From assembly GCA_028284905.1 (NCBI GenBank), contig JANQQU010000088.1, forward strand, positions 62,001 through 126,000: 64,000 nucleotides of DNA. The letters are read 5' to 3'. Under the pieces are notes generated by a model. That model was not told the origin of the DNA, searched no databases, and worked only from the letters and a program-made list of their open reading frames with translations. A program made the translations under genes and the position numbers. Of the stretch, positions 1 through 7,711 are shown piece by piece. How positions within the stretch are numbered: the first letter of the stretch is position 1; each line of letters opens with the position of its first letter. The DNA is from Calditrichia bacterium. Its GTDB lineage: Bacteria > Calditrichota > Calditrichia > RBG-13-44-9 > J075.

Positions 1-2
1 GT

Positions 3-1670
3 AAAGATGATGCCACGCTGGTGACGGGATTTATTAGCGATGCCGAGAGTGGATTCCCGCTTGTTGGCGCCCAAATCATTAATCCGCTGGATGGCACGGA
101 AACAACGACAAATAGTACCGGTTATTTTCGGATATATCTCGATAACGCCCGGGAAAGCGGCTCACTTCGGGTAGAAAAAAATGGCTACATTTCTCAGGAA
201 TATACCGGGATAGAATTATGGCCGCGCGGGGACTGGCAGTATCCGATTCGCCTCCGGCCCGGTACCGGCAGCGATGCCATCAACGAAAGTAAGGCCGAAC
301 GCGGTACCGGCACTTGTGCCGATTGCGAACCGGCCGAGCCGGTAGTTGCGGAAGGCGGACTGCCTCCCTTACTGCTTTCTCTGACAATCCGTGTCGGGCG
401 TAATTGTGGCGGAGGCCCGACATCCTGTACCAGTGTCGATGTGTTATCCCTGGAGACCTACTGCAAACGCGTGTTGGTTTCCGAATGGTTTTCCTGCTGG
501 GGCTCGTTACCGAATGGATTGAATTCCATGCAAGCCGGGGCAATTGCGATCCGCACTTACGCCGCATGGCACATGTATAATTCCATCAGCGGCAGCTATG
601 ATATTTGTGACAATACCTTTTGCCAGTTCCTGGGGAATTCTCAGACCAGCAACGGGAATTTTTCTGTGGATGCCACGGCCGGGCGAATTTTGCGGAATGC
701 AATCGGGCAGGTAGTGCGGGCAGAATATGCTGCAGAAAACAATAACAAGGGATGTGGGAATGGTTTTACCGGCACCGGTTCATCCTGGCCCTGTATTAGT
801 GATCCGGTTTGTATCAACCAAAGCCCGAATGGACATGGCCGCGGTATGTGCCAGTGGGGATCCGCGCGCTGGGCAAATGGCACGGCGATTTCCACTTCAT
901 CACCCTGTAATGCCGGCCCGACCCATGGCAATGGCACGAAGAACTGGGAAGAAATTTTGAATCATTATTATCCGGACTATGAAATTGGTTATGCGGTTGG
1001 TGCAGAACTGACCAGTGCGCAGGGATTGCCATCTAACGTTTCTCCGGGGGAAACGACTCAGCTGATTTTTGCACTGGAAGCATTGTCCCCCAGTGAGTTT
1101 TTACTGGGCGCTTCTATTGCACCCAGCGGCAGTTTCGACTGGATCGATGATCCTGATAATGATGTTTTACTGAGTTTGAATAGCGGAACAAATGCAGTCG
1201 GCCGGGATTTTGATATTCCCGCGACAGTGACTGTTGGCGGTAGCTACGATGTGCTGGCAGCAGTTTGGTTTGACTCTGATGAAAATGGCGTTATCAATAC
1301 CGGGGATTTACAGGTGCACGGCATGCGCTTTGAAAATGTGTTAACCATGAATGTTACCGGTCTCACCCCGGTTAATGATTTGCTACCAGGCAGTTTTGAA
1401 CTTGGGCAAAATTTCCCCAATCCATTTAACCCGACAACAACTATTCAGTTTTCGCTGCCCAGCGCCGGTTGGACCACTTTGAAGATCTTTGATACGCTGG
1501 GTCGGAACGTTGCGGTCTTAACCGCTGCTCAACTGAGTGCCGGCAATTATGCCGTAAACTGGGATGCCTCTGCGCTTCCCGCCGGCGTTTATTATTACCG
1601 AATGACAGTCACCGGCAGCGAAGGCACCACCAGCTTTTCAGACAGCAAGCGATTAATACTTGCCAGGTAA
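3..1670 (+). CDS. Secreted SpoIID/LytB-domain protein with T9SS-type C-terminal sorting domain (5' truncated)
   Basis: The frame is open from base 3 with no stop, so the true start lies outside the window; the GTG at 21 is only the first internal candidate. Numbering from 21, residues 1-80 look like a carboxypeptidase-regulatory beta-sandwich (GTETTTNSTGYFRI, then YISQEYTG). Residues about 120-330 match the SpoIID/LytB domain: LSLETYCKRVL, then MQAGAIAIRTYAAW, and the signature GHGRGMCQWGSARWANG. The SpoIID region is rich in cysteines, which suits an extracytoplasmic fold. From about residue 455 there is a FlgD-like/T9SS sorting domain with NFPNPFNPTTTIQFSLP, ending in RLILAR. SpoIID-family proteins bind or cleave peptidoglycan glycan strands; here a secreted or surface-attached wall-interacting role is inferred. 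The next gene starts 53 bp downstream and looks unrelated. Confidence 0.82.
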   Translation, partial: KDDATLVTGFISDAESGFPLVGAQIINPLDGTETTTNSTGYFRIYLDNARESGSLRVEKNGYISQEYTGIELWPRGDWQYPIRLRPGTGSDAINESKAERGTGTCADCEPAEPVVAEGGLPPLLLSLTIRVGRNCGGGPTSCTSVDVLSLETYCKRVLVSEWFSCWGSLPNGLNSMQAGAIAIRTYAAWHMYNSISGSYDICDNTFCQFLGNSQTSNGNFSVDATAGRILRNAIGQVVRAEYAAENNNKGCGNGFTGTGSSWPCISDPVCINQSPNGHGRGMCQWGSARWANGTAISTSSPCNAGPTHGNGTKNWEEILNHYYPDYEIGYAVGAELTSAQGLPSNVSPGETTQLIFALEALSPSEFLLGASIAPSGSFDWIDDPDNDVLLSLNSGTNAVGRDFDIPATVTVGGSYDVLAAVWFDSDENGVINTGDLQVHGMRFENVLTMNVTGLTPVNDLLPGSFELGQNFPNPFNPTTTIQFSLPSAGWTTLKIFDTLGRNVAVLTAAQLSAGNYAVNWDASALPAGVYYYRMTVTGSEGTTSFSDSKRLILAR

Positions 1671-1723
1671 CTTTTAACTGATGAATCGTGCAATCTATCT
1701 AAACCGATGGGACAGAGAAGCGA

Positions 1724-3331
1724 ATGTATAGAATTGAATCGAAAATTGATACCGGCAGCAGCGATTTTAAAGAAAACAAAGCAGCAATGGATAAATTGCT
1801 CGATGAATTAAAATCCCGGGTTGCCGAAGTAAAAAAGGGTGGACCTCCCCATGCCCACAAGGCCCACGAATCCCGGGGAAAACTGTTTGTCCGGGAACGC
1901 CTGAACAAGCTGTTTGATCCCGATACACCTTTCCTGGAATTTTCACAACTCGCTTCCTGGGATATGTATAAAAATCAATCGCCATCTGCCAGCATGGTAA
2001 CCGGGGTGGGTGTTGTCCATGGCCGGGAAGTTATGGTTGTTGCCCATGATGCTACCGTCAAAGGCGGCACTTACTTTCCGATGACAATCAAGAAGCACAT
2101 TCGGGCGCAGGAAATTGCGATGCAAAACCGCCTGCCCTGCATTTACCTGGTGGATTCCGGCGGTATTTTTCTACCGTATCAGTCGGAAACATTTCCCGAT
2201 CGCGATCATTTTGGGCGGATTTTCTTCAACCAGGCTCGTATGTCCGCGGAAGGCATTCCGCAGATTTCTGTGGTGCTGGGATCTTCCACTGCCGGTGGTG
2301 CTTATCAGCCGGCGATGAGTGATGAAGTTGTCATTGTGCGCAAACAGGGATACATCTACATCGGTGGTCCGCCGTTAGTAAAAGCAGCCACCGGAGAAGT
2401 TGTATCCGATGAAGAACTGGGCGGTGGCGATGTGCATGCCCGCATTTCCGGCGTAGCCGATCATTATGCGCACGATGAAGTACATGCCTTCCAGATCACC
2501 CGAAATATCATGGAAAATCTCAATCTGCCCAATCCTTATGCCTTGCCGCGCAGTGCGCCGGAAGAGCCTTACTATGATCCACAAGAATTGAATGGGATTA
2601 TTCCTGCAGACATCCGCAAGCCATTCGATATCCGGGAAGTCATTGCCCGTGTCGTTGATGGCAGCCGTTTTCAGGAATTTAAGGAATTATACGGCCCCAC
2701 CCTGGTGTGTGGCTTTGCCCGGATTATGGGATACCCGGTCGGCATCATCGGTAACAATGGTGTACTGTTTAGTGAAAGTTCGGTAAAAGGTGCTCATTTC
2801 ATCAACCTCTGCACAATGCGGAAAATTCCTTTGGTGTTCCTCCAGAATATTACCGGTTTTATAGTCGGGAAGGAATACGAGCACGGTGGTATCGCCCGAA
2901 ATGGCGCGAAGCTGGTGCATGCCGTGGCAAACGCCCAGGTACCGAAGTTTACGGTGATCGTTGGTGGCTCCTATGGTGCCGGCAATTATGGGATGTGTGG
3001 CCGTGGTTACGATCCGCGCCTACTCTGGATGTGGCCGAATGGACGCATCAGTGTAATGGGCGGAGAACAGGCCGCAGATGTATTAGCAACGGTGAAAAAA
3101 CGGTCGATGGAACGGCAGGGAAAGAAGATATCCGAGAAAGAGTTGCAGGAATTCCGTGAAGAAATATTGGCCAAATACGAATATGAAGCCAGCCCATACT
3201 ACAGCACTGCCCGCATCTGGGATGATGGCATCATTAACCCGGCGGATACCCGCACAGTGCTCGGTTTAGGAATTGCCATGTCTCTCAATGCACCGATTCC
3301 CGATCAGAAATTTGGTGTGTTCAGGATGTAA
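1724..3331 (+). CDS. mccB: Acyl-CoA carboxylase, carboxyltransferase (beta) subunit, methylcrotonyl-CoA carboxylase type
   Basis: This 535-residue protein transfers carboxyl from carboxybiotin to an acyl-CoA. The family is clear from the two crotonase-like halves and the oxyanion-type glycine motifs: [50 protein letters not shown] and, in the second half, [16 protein letters not shown] and [18 protein letters not shown]. The C-terminal [11 protein letters not shown] and [14 protein letters not shown] are characteristic of the methylcrotonyl-CoA carboxylase beta branch rather than acetyl-CoA or propionyl-CoA carboxylases. Length is normal for that branch. The ATG at 1724 follows GAGAAG. Biotin carboxylase and biotin carrier genes follow, completing a three-subunit enzyme. 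No leucine-degradation partners (isovaleryl-CoA dehydrogenase, HMG-CoA lyase) are in view, so the acyl-CoA substrate stays open. Confidence 0.9.
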   Translation: MYRIESKIDTGSSDFKENKAAMDKLLDELKSRVAEVKKGGPPHAHKAHESRGKLFVRERLNKLFDPDTPFLEFSQLASWDMYKNQSPSASMVTGVGVVHGREVMVVAHDATVKGGTYFPMTIKKHIRAQEIAMQNRLPCIYLVDSGGIFLPYQSETFPDRDHFGRIFFNQARMSAEGIPQISVVLGSSTAGGAYQPAMSDEVVIVRKQGYIYIGGPPLVKAATGEVVSDEELGGGDVHARISGVADHYAHDEVHAFQITRNIMENLNLPNPYALPRSAPEEPYYDPQELNGIIPADIRKPFDIREVIARVVDGSRFQEFKELYGPTLVCGFARIMGYPVGIIGNNGVLFSESSVKGAHFINLCTMRKIPLVFLQNITGFIVGKEYEHGGIARNGAKLVHAVANAQVPKFTVIVGGSYGAGNYGMCGRGYDPRLLWMWPNGRISVMGGEQAADVLATVKKRSMERQGKKISEKELQEFREEILAKYEYEASPYYSTARIWDDGIINPADTRTVLGLGIAMSLNAPIPDQKFGVFRM

Positions 3332-3352
3332 CAGCAACGAATATTCAGAAAA

Positions 3353-3460
3353 GAAATGTCCAATATCGAATAATGAATGTCCAATGTAGAAGTGGAAAGG
3401 CATCCTGCGCATTAGTAAATACTTCTAAATTGAAAATTGGATATTGGACATTTGAAATTC
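3353..3460. repeat. Imperfect palindromic extragenic element, copy 1
   Basis: The left arm carries GAATGTCCAATGTAGAAGT and the right arm ACTTCTAAATTG followed by TTGGATATTGGACATTT, so TAGAAGT/ACTTCTA and ATGTCCAATA/TATTGGACAT pair across the element. Related copies occur at 3471-3563 and 38995-39111. It fills the gap between the carboxyltransferase and biotin carboxylase genes. Confidence 0.6.
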
Positions 3461-3470
3461 ATCTATTTAT

Positions 3471-3563
3471 GAAATGTCCAATGCAGAAGTGCGCAAAGTT
3501 AGAGTGATTGCTCCATACTCCTTCGAAATTTTATATTGAAAATTGGATATTTTACATTTTAAA
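3471..3563. repeat. Imperfect palindromic extragenic element, copy 2
   Basis: It begins GAAATGTCCAATGCAGAAGT and ends with TTGAAAATTGGATATTTTAC, the same arm sequences as copy 1 with more divergence. It stops a few bases before the Shine-Dalgarno sequence of the biotin carboxylase gene and so would lie in the intercistronic mRNA. Confidence 0.55.
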
Positions 3564-3572
3564 GGAATTAAT

Positions 3573-5084
3573 ATGCCTAAAAAAGAAATCCGAGAAATTA
3601 AAAAAATCCTTATCGCGAACCGCAGCGAAATTGCCGTGCGAATCATCCGGGCCTGCCGGGAGATGGATATCAAAACGGTTGCCATCTATTCCGAAGTGGA
3701 TGCCGCTGCCCTGCATGTTTTACTGGCCGACCAGGCAGTGAATATTGGTGCGGCAGCACCGGCGGAAAGTTACCTCAATACGGAAAAAATTATTCGCGCT
3801 GCTCAGGATAATAACTGTGATGCGATTCATCCCGGCTATGGCTTTCATTCCGAGCATGGCGGCTTTGCCCGGAAATGCCGGGAGGCGGGCATCATTTTCA
3901 TCGGACCATCCCCGGAAGCAATGGAAATGGTTGGTGATAAACTGACCGCCCGGAAAACCATGCTGGATGCCGGTATTCCACTGACCCCCGGTATGAAGCT
4001 GGAAGGGATGGATAAAAAGACCATCGCTAAAAAAGCAACAGAGATCGGATACCCGGTGATGGTAAAGGCCTCCGCCGGTGGCGGGGGAAAGGGAATGCGC
4101 ATTGTTCATGAAGCTGATGATCTGCATGCGGCTATCGATGCCAGCGCCCGGGAAGCCCAGGCCGCATTTGGGGACGGCACAGTGTACATGGAAAAGTTCA
4201 TCGAAAAACCTCGCCATATTGAATTTCAGGTGATTGCGGACAATTATGGCAATACCGTTCATCTTTTCGAGCGGGAATGTTCCATCCAGCGGCGTCATCA
4301 GAAGATTGTGGAAGAATCTCCCTCGCCGGTGCTAACCGAAGATTTACGCCGGGAAATGGGCGAAACTGCCTGCCGGGTAATGGAGGCAGTGGATTACAGC
4401 AATGCCGGCACGGTGGAATTTTTGCTCGATCAGGATAACAAATACTACTTCCTGGAAGTAAACGCGCGTATTCAGGTGGAGCATCCGGTAACGGAAATGG
4501 TAACTGGTGTCGATTTAGTGAAGCAGCAAATCAAAATTGCTTCCGGAGAAAAATTGCCCTTCACGCAGGAAGACCTCAGCCAGCGCGGTCATGCCATCGA
4601 GTGCCGCATCTACGCGGAAGATCCCCAAAACAATTTCTTCCCTTCCATTGGAAAGCTGCTGTTTGTCAAGGAACCGCAGGGACCGGGCATTCGTTGCGAT
4701 TCGTCCATCTACAGCGGCCTGGAAGTGAACATGCATTATGACCCGATTCTTTCCAAACTGATCGTTTGGGCAGAAGATCGCCCGGCAGCGATCCGGAAAA
4801 TGATTACCGCTTTGCAGGAATACGTTATTCTTGGGATCCAGTCCCCGGTGCCGTTTTTAAAAGATGTTGTCGAGCATCCGGTGTTTGTCTCCGGCGATTT
4901 ACATACCGGATTTATTGCCGAGCATTTTCCCCATTGGCAACCGAAATCTGCAGATGGTCTGCTAAAAATGGCACTGACTGCCGCCGCCGCTGTGAAGCCC
5001 GCTAAAGATAAAGCAAGCCGGGGAGAAAAAGCTACGCCGGAAACGCCTTGGCAATCCATTGGTGACTGGCAGTTATTATCCTGA
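3573..5084 (+). CDS. accC: Biotin carboxylase subunit of acyl-CoA carboxylase
   Basis: ATP-dependent carboxylation of the carrier biotin. The start was placed at ATG 3573 because AAAGGA lies 6 bp upstream; a TTG 30 bp earlier is in frame but overlaps the palindromic repeat. The 503-residue product begins with the family N-terminus KKILIANRSEIAVRIIRACR. It shows the ATP-grasp glycine loop KASAGGGGKGMRIV near residue 160, ECSIQRRHQKIVEESPSP near 236 and the catalytic strand LEVNARIQVEHPVTEM near 294. A C-terminal biotin carboxylase domain follows (HAIECRIYAEDP). Methylcrotonyl-type alpha subunits usually carry a fused biotin carrier; this one ends at about 500 residues without it, and the carrier is encoded by the next gene. 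Confidence 0.93.
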   Translation: MPKKEIREIKKILIANRSEIAVRIIRACREMDIKTVAIYSEVDAAALHVLLADQAVNIGAAAPAESYLNTEKIIRAAQDNNCDAIHPGYGFHSEHGGFARKCREAGIIFIGPSPEAMEMVGDKLTARKTMLDAGIPLTPGMKLEGMDKKTIAKKATEIGYPVMVKASAGGGGKGMRIVHEADDLHAAIDASAREAQAAFGDGTVYMEKFIEKPRHIEFQVIADNYGNTVHLFERECSIQRRHQKIVEESPSPVLTEDLRREMGETACRVMEAVDYSNAGTVEFLLDQDNKYYFLEVNARIQVEHPVTEMVTGVDLVKQQIKIASGEKLPFTQEDLSQRGHAIECRIYAEDPQNNFFPSIGKLLFVKEPQGPGIRCDSSIYSGLEVNMHYDPILSKLIVWAEDRPAAIRKMITALQEYVILGIQSPVPFLKDVVEHPVFVSGDLHTGFIAEHFPHWQPKSADGLLKMALTAAAAVKPAKDKASRGEKATPETPWQSIGDWQLLS

Positions 5085-5211
5085 CAGACCATTTTTTTCC
5101 TGATTCGGCTCTATAGAAAATATCAGGAATTAAGGATTTATATCACATCGTAATTAATAATGAATCATAGATTCTCAATGTTCAACGATCCGCTCATGAA
5201 GGGCTAAAAGC

Positions 5212-5745
5212 ATGTCCGAAAAGATCTTCAACTACCACGGCAAAGACTTTACCGTTCAACTAAATCTGGGTGAAAACGGAAACTTGATAGCCGCAATCGA
5301 CAACGAAGAAACACCACTGCAAATGCAGCATATCGATCAGAACACACTTTCATTTCAGTATAATAATCAGCTATACAATTTATATTTCGCAGTGGACAAA
5401 CAGCATGTTTACACGTTTGTAAACGGCCAGCAATTCATCTTTGACCGGGTGGAAAAGGATGCCAATGCCTATCGTAGTGGCGATGCCGCTGCAGAGAGCG
5501 GCAACGAAATTACAGCGCCGATGCCCGGGAAAATATTTAAGGTCTTCGTTCAACCGGGGCAGAAAATCACTAAAAATGATCGCTTATTTATCGTGGAAGC
5601 GATGAAAATGGAGAATGAAGTCAAATCTCCCCGGGATGGTGAGGTGAAGTCGGTGAATTTCAATGAAGGCGATTTGGTTTCTGTTGGAGAGCCAGTCGTT
5701 GAACTATTACCAGTTGCTGCCGATAATGAAAAAGAACCGGAATAA
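5212..5745 (+). CDS. Biotin carboxyl carrier protein (separate subunit)
   Basis: The 177-residue protein has an N-terminal region of about 90 residues rich in beta strands and a C-terminal biotinyl/lipoyl domain from about residue 98 (ITAPMPGKIFKVFVQPGQ). The biotinylation motif EAMKMEN places the modified lysine at residue 132. It would shuttle carboxybiotin between the biotin carboxylase and the carboxyltransferase encoded upstream. The N-terminal extension resembles the linker region of fused alpha subunits, which suggests a split of an ancestral fusion (inference). The ATG at 5212 has only a weak ribosome site. A 127-bp gap separates it from the biotin carboxylase gene. Confidence 0.9.
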   Translation: MSEKIFNYHGKDFTVQLNLGENGNLIAAIDNEETPLQMQHIDQNTLSFQYNNQLYNLYFAVDKQHVYTFVNGQQFIFDRVEKDANAYRSGDAAAESGNEITAPMPGKIFKVFVQPGQKITKNDRLFIVEAMKMENEVKSPRDGEVKSVNFNEGDLVSVGEPVVELLPVAADNEKEPE

Positions 5746-5764
5746 ACACTTTTTGCTTGGGGAA

Positions 5765-5799
5765 TTGGTTTAATTTCGGGATAATGATACGATATCGTA
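5765..5799 (+). promoter_or_regulatory. Weak candidate promoter overlapping a 12-bp palindrome
   Basis: TTGGTT (5765-5770) and TACGAT (5788-5793) are 17 bp apart, and the second box lies inside the perfect palindrome TACGATATCGTA (5788-5799). The arrangement would fit an operator over the -10 box for the 5818 gene, whose AAGGAG ribosome site is just downstream. Both hexamers match consensus poorly. Confidence 0.25.
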
Positions 5800-5817
5800 C
5801 GACATTAAGGAGTCTTT

Positions 5818-7005
5818 ATGCAATTTTTTAAATATTTGCGGTATATAATCATCGCACTTACAGCCTCCGCAATTTTTTCCAGTGCGCATAGCCAGACCGA
5901 TCAGGTGCTGCTCAACCTGGAGCTGGTCAATCCTACTGCGCAGGTTTTTCAGATCGGGGACTTGAATTTTATCAATTCGGCGATTAATGACATCTACTTT
6001 TTTATCGAGATGCAAAATTTCTTCTCCGATTCCCGGCGGATTTACCTCGACTTGCGTTTTTGCAAAGGGGACGATGTTATTGCCCAAACGCAATCAAATG
6101 AATTCGATCTGCCTCCAGGCATCAATTATCGTTTTTCCAGTCAGCAATTTGTCACCGGAACGGCTTTGATACCGGAGAACGGTCAACTCATTGATATCGA
6201 TTTCGATGATGACAATGTCGACCTCGACGCAGTGGAAGACCTGGAAAGTGATATTTTAGCGACTGGTGTGGCACCGACCGGCGTTTATCGCTTTAAGCTG
6301 TCCGCGATCGATGTATCTACCGGCACCAACTACAATGATAATCAGGAAGGCGATCACGAACTGATTATCACCAACCCGACAACGATCGAACTTCTTTTTC
6401 CCGGCAGCTCGGTATCCGACAATAATATCGAAGAAGTCGCCACAACTTTTCCTTTCTTTCAACTCTTCTCGGATGTCAATCCGGGATTTGCATCCTACAA
6501 CGTTTGGGTCTACGAAAAATTCCCGGAAGATCAAACCGTGCAGGATGTATTAAGCCATCCGGCGATGTTTGAGGTGCAAGGGCTTAGCCAGAACTTCTTT
6601 CAATATCCGACTTCCAGCGACGACATTTCCCTGCTGGCCGGCACCGTTCAGGGCCCGATTCGCCCGCTTGAAGCAGGAAAAACCTATTACTGGCAGGCGG
6701 AGTCGGTTGTAGAAACCCTCACCGGCGACCTGGTGCTTCAGAGCGACGTTTTCCGTTTCCGGATCGTTGACTTAAACCAGGTTGCGAATTCTTCTCCGCA
6801 GATTATTGCATTTCTGCAGCAGATCCTCGGCACGAACTACGAGGCAGTATTACAGCAACTGCAGGAAAAAGGATTCGAACCGAACGGCACATTAACACTT
6901 AATGGCAGCACGATTGATGTCAATCAGCTGTTACAAGTGCTTACCCAGGTGCTGCAGGGTAATATGGTTGTTGAAGGCGCAGAAACTTTCCAAATTTCAA
7001 ACTAA
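5818..7005 (+). CDS. Secreted protein of unknown function, first gene of the FecR/CHASE2 module
   Basis: A 395-residue protein with a clear signal peptide (residues 1-26, hydrophobic core IIIALTASAIFSS before AHSQ). I recognise no catalytic family. Residues about 200-320 look like a fibronectin-type-III or similar sandwich, with the frequent GKTYYWQAESV strand followed by FRFRIVDL. The C-terminal 65 residues are glutamine-rich and probably helical (FLQQILGTNYEAVLQQLQ). ATG 5818 follows AAGGAG. The FecR-domain gene starts 13 bp after its stop, then the beta-barrel gene, so an envelope role in the same unit is likely. Confidence 0.7.
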   Translation: MQFFKYLRYIIIALTASAIFSSAHSQTDQVLLNLELVNPTAQVFQIGDLNFINSAINDIYFFIEMQNFFSDSRRIYLDLRFCKGDDVIAQTQSNEFDLPPGINYRFSSQQFVTGTALIPENGQLIDIDFDDDNVDLDAVEDLESDILATGVAPTGVYRFKLSAIDVSTGTNYNDNQEGDHELIITNPTTIELLFPGSSVSDNNIEEVATTFPFFQLFSDVNPGFASYNVWVYEKFPEDQTVQDVLSHPAMFEVQGLSQNFFQYPTSSDDISLLAGTVQGPIRPLEAGKTYYWQAESVVETLTGDLVLQSDVFRFRIVDLNQVANSSPQIIAFLQQILGTNYEAVLQQLQEKGFEPNGTLTLNGSTIDVNQLLQVLTQVLQGNMVVEGAETFQISN

Positions 7006-7018
7006 GGACAAGCGAACG

Positions 7019-7705
7019 ATGAAAATACAAAACCTATTCATGACATTCCTGCTGATGTTGTTGCTCGGATCGCTTGCTTTTGCCCAGGATAATGTGGCAA
7101 TTGTGGTGAAATTGAGTGGCGAAGTGCGGGTGGGCAGTAAAGACTCTTTTAACACCACTGCCATCAAAAAAGGCCATGTGCTGAAAGATGGCGATAAAGT
7201 AGAAACCGGCCCCGGCGCTTTTTGCACCATCAAGTTTCTCGATGATAAAAGCCTGCTGCGGATTAAGGAAAAGTCCTCCTGTATTATCGAAGGAAAGCGT
7301 AAGGGCAATTCTATTGAAAAAAATATTTTTGCGGAATTCGGTTCATTCTTCATGAGCCTCTTCAAGCAAAAAAGCGATTTTAAGGTGACTACCTCTACTT
7401 CAGTAGCTTCGGTAAAAGGAACGAAATTCTGGGTATTTCAATTAGGGCAATCCGGAGAAAGCCGTTACGTCTGTACCCAGGGTTCCATTGAAGTGAAAAA
7501 CAATCAGGGGAAAGTGCTGGTTAAAAAAGGACAAACCTGTATTGTATTGTCCCGATCCTCAGCGCCGCAAGTTCGCTTAACCCGGGATGGCGACATTCCG
7601 CCGGAAGATATTGGGGGCGCTATCTCCAATGAACTGGATGTGGAATTCACAAATGCTTCCGGAGAGAAAGAAGTGTTAAGAATAAAACTTAAAAAACAGG
7701 AATAG
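7019..7705 (+). CDS. FecR-domain periplasmic/secreted protein
   Basis: The start is ATG 7019, which opens a 228-residue protein with a standard signal peptide (MKIQNLFMTFLLMLLLGSLA then FAQ). The following region is FecR-like: VVKLSGEVRVG, HVLKDGDKVETGPGAFCTIKF, SLLRIKEKSSCII, FKVTTSTSVASVKGTKFWV and GSIEVKNNQGKVLVKKGQ. It lacks the N-terminal cytoplasmic anti-sigma part of classical FecR, so it is probably not a TonB-coupled sigma regulator. FecR-only secreted proteins are often encoded beside CHASE2-containing cyclases and kinases, as here. It sits 6 bp before the outer-membrane barrel gene and is likely cotranscribed with it. Confidence 0.85.
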   Translation: MKIQNLFMTFLLMLLLGSLAFAQDNVAIVVKLSGEVRVGSKDSFNTTAIKKGHVLKDGDKVETGPGAFCTIKFLDDKSLLRIKEKSSCIIEGKRKGNSIEKNIFAEFGSFFMSLFKQKSDFKVTTSTSVASVKGTKFWVFQLGQSGESRYVCTQGSIEVKNNQGKVLVKKGQTCIVLSRSSAPQVRLTRDGDIPPEDIGGAISNELDVEFTNASGEKEVLRIKLKKQE

Positions 7706-7711
7706 GATTCG

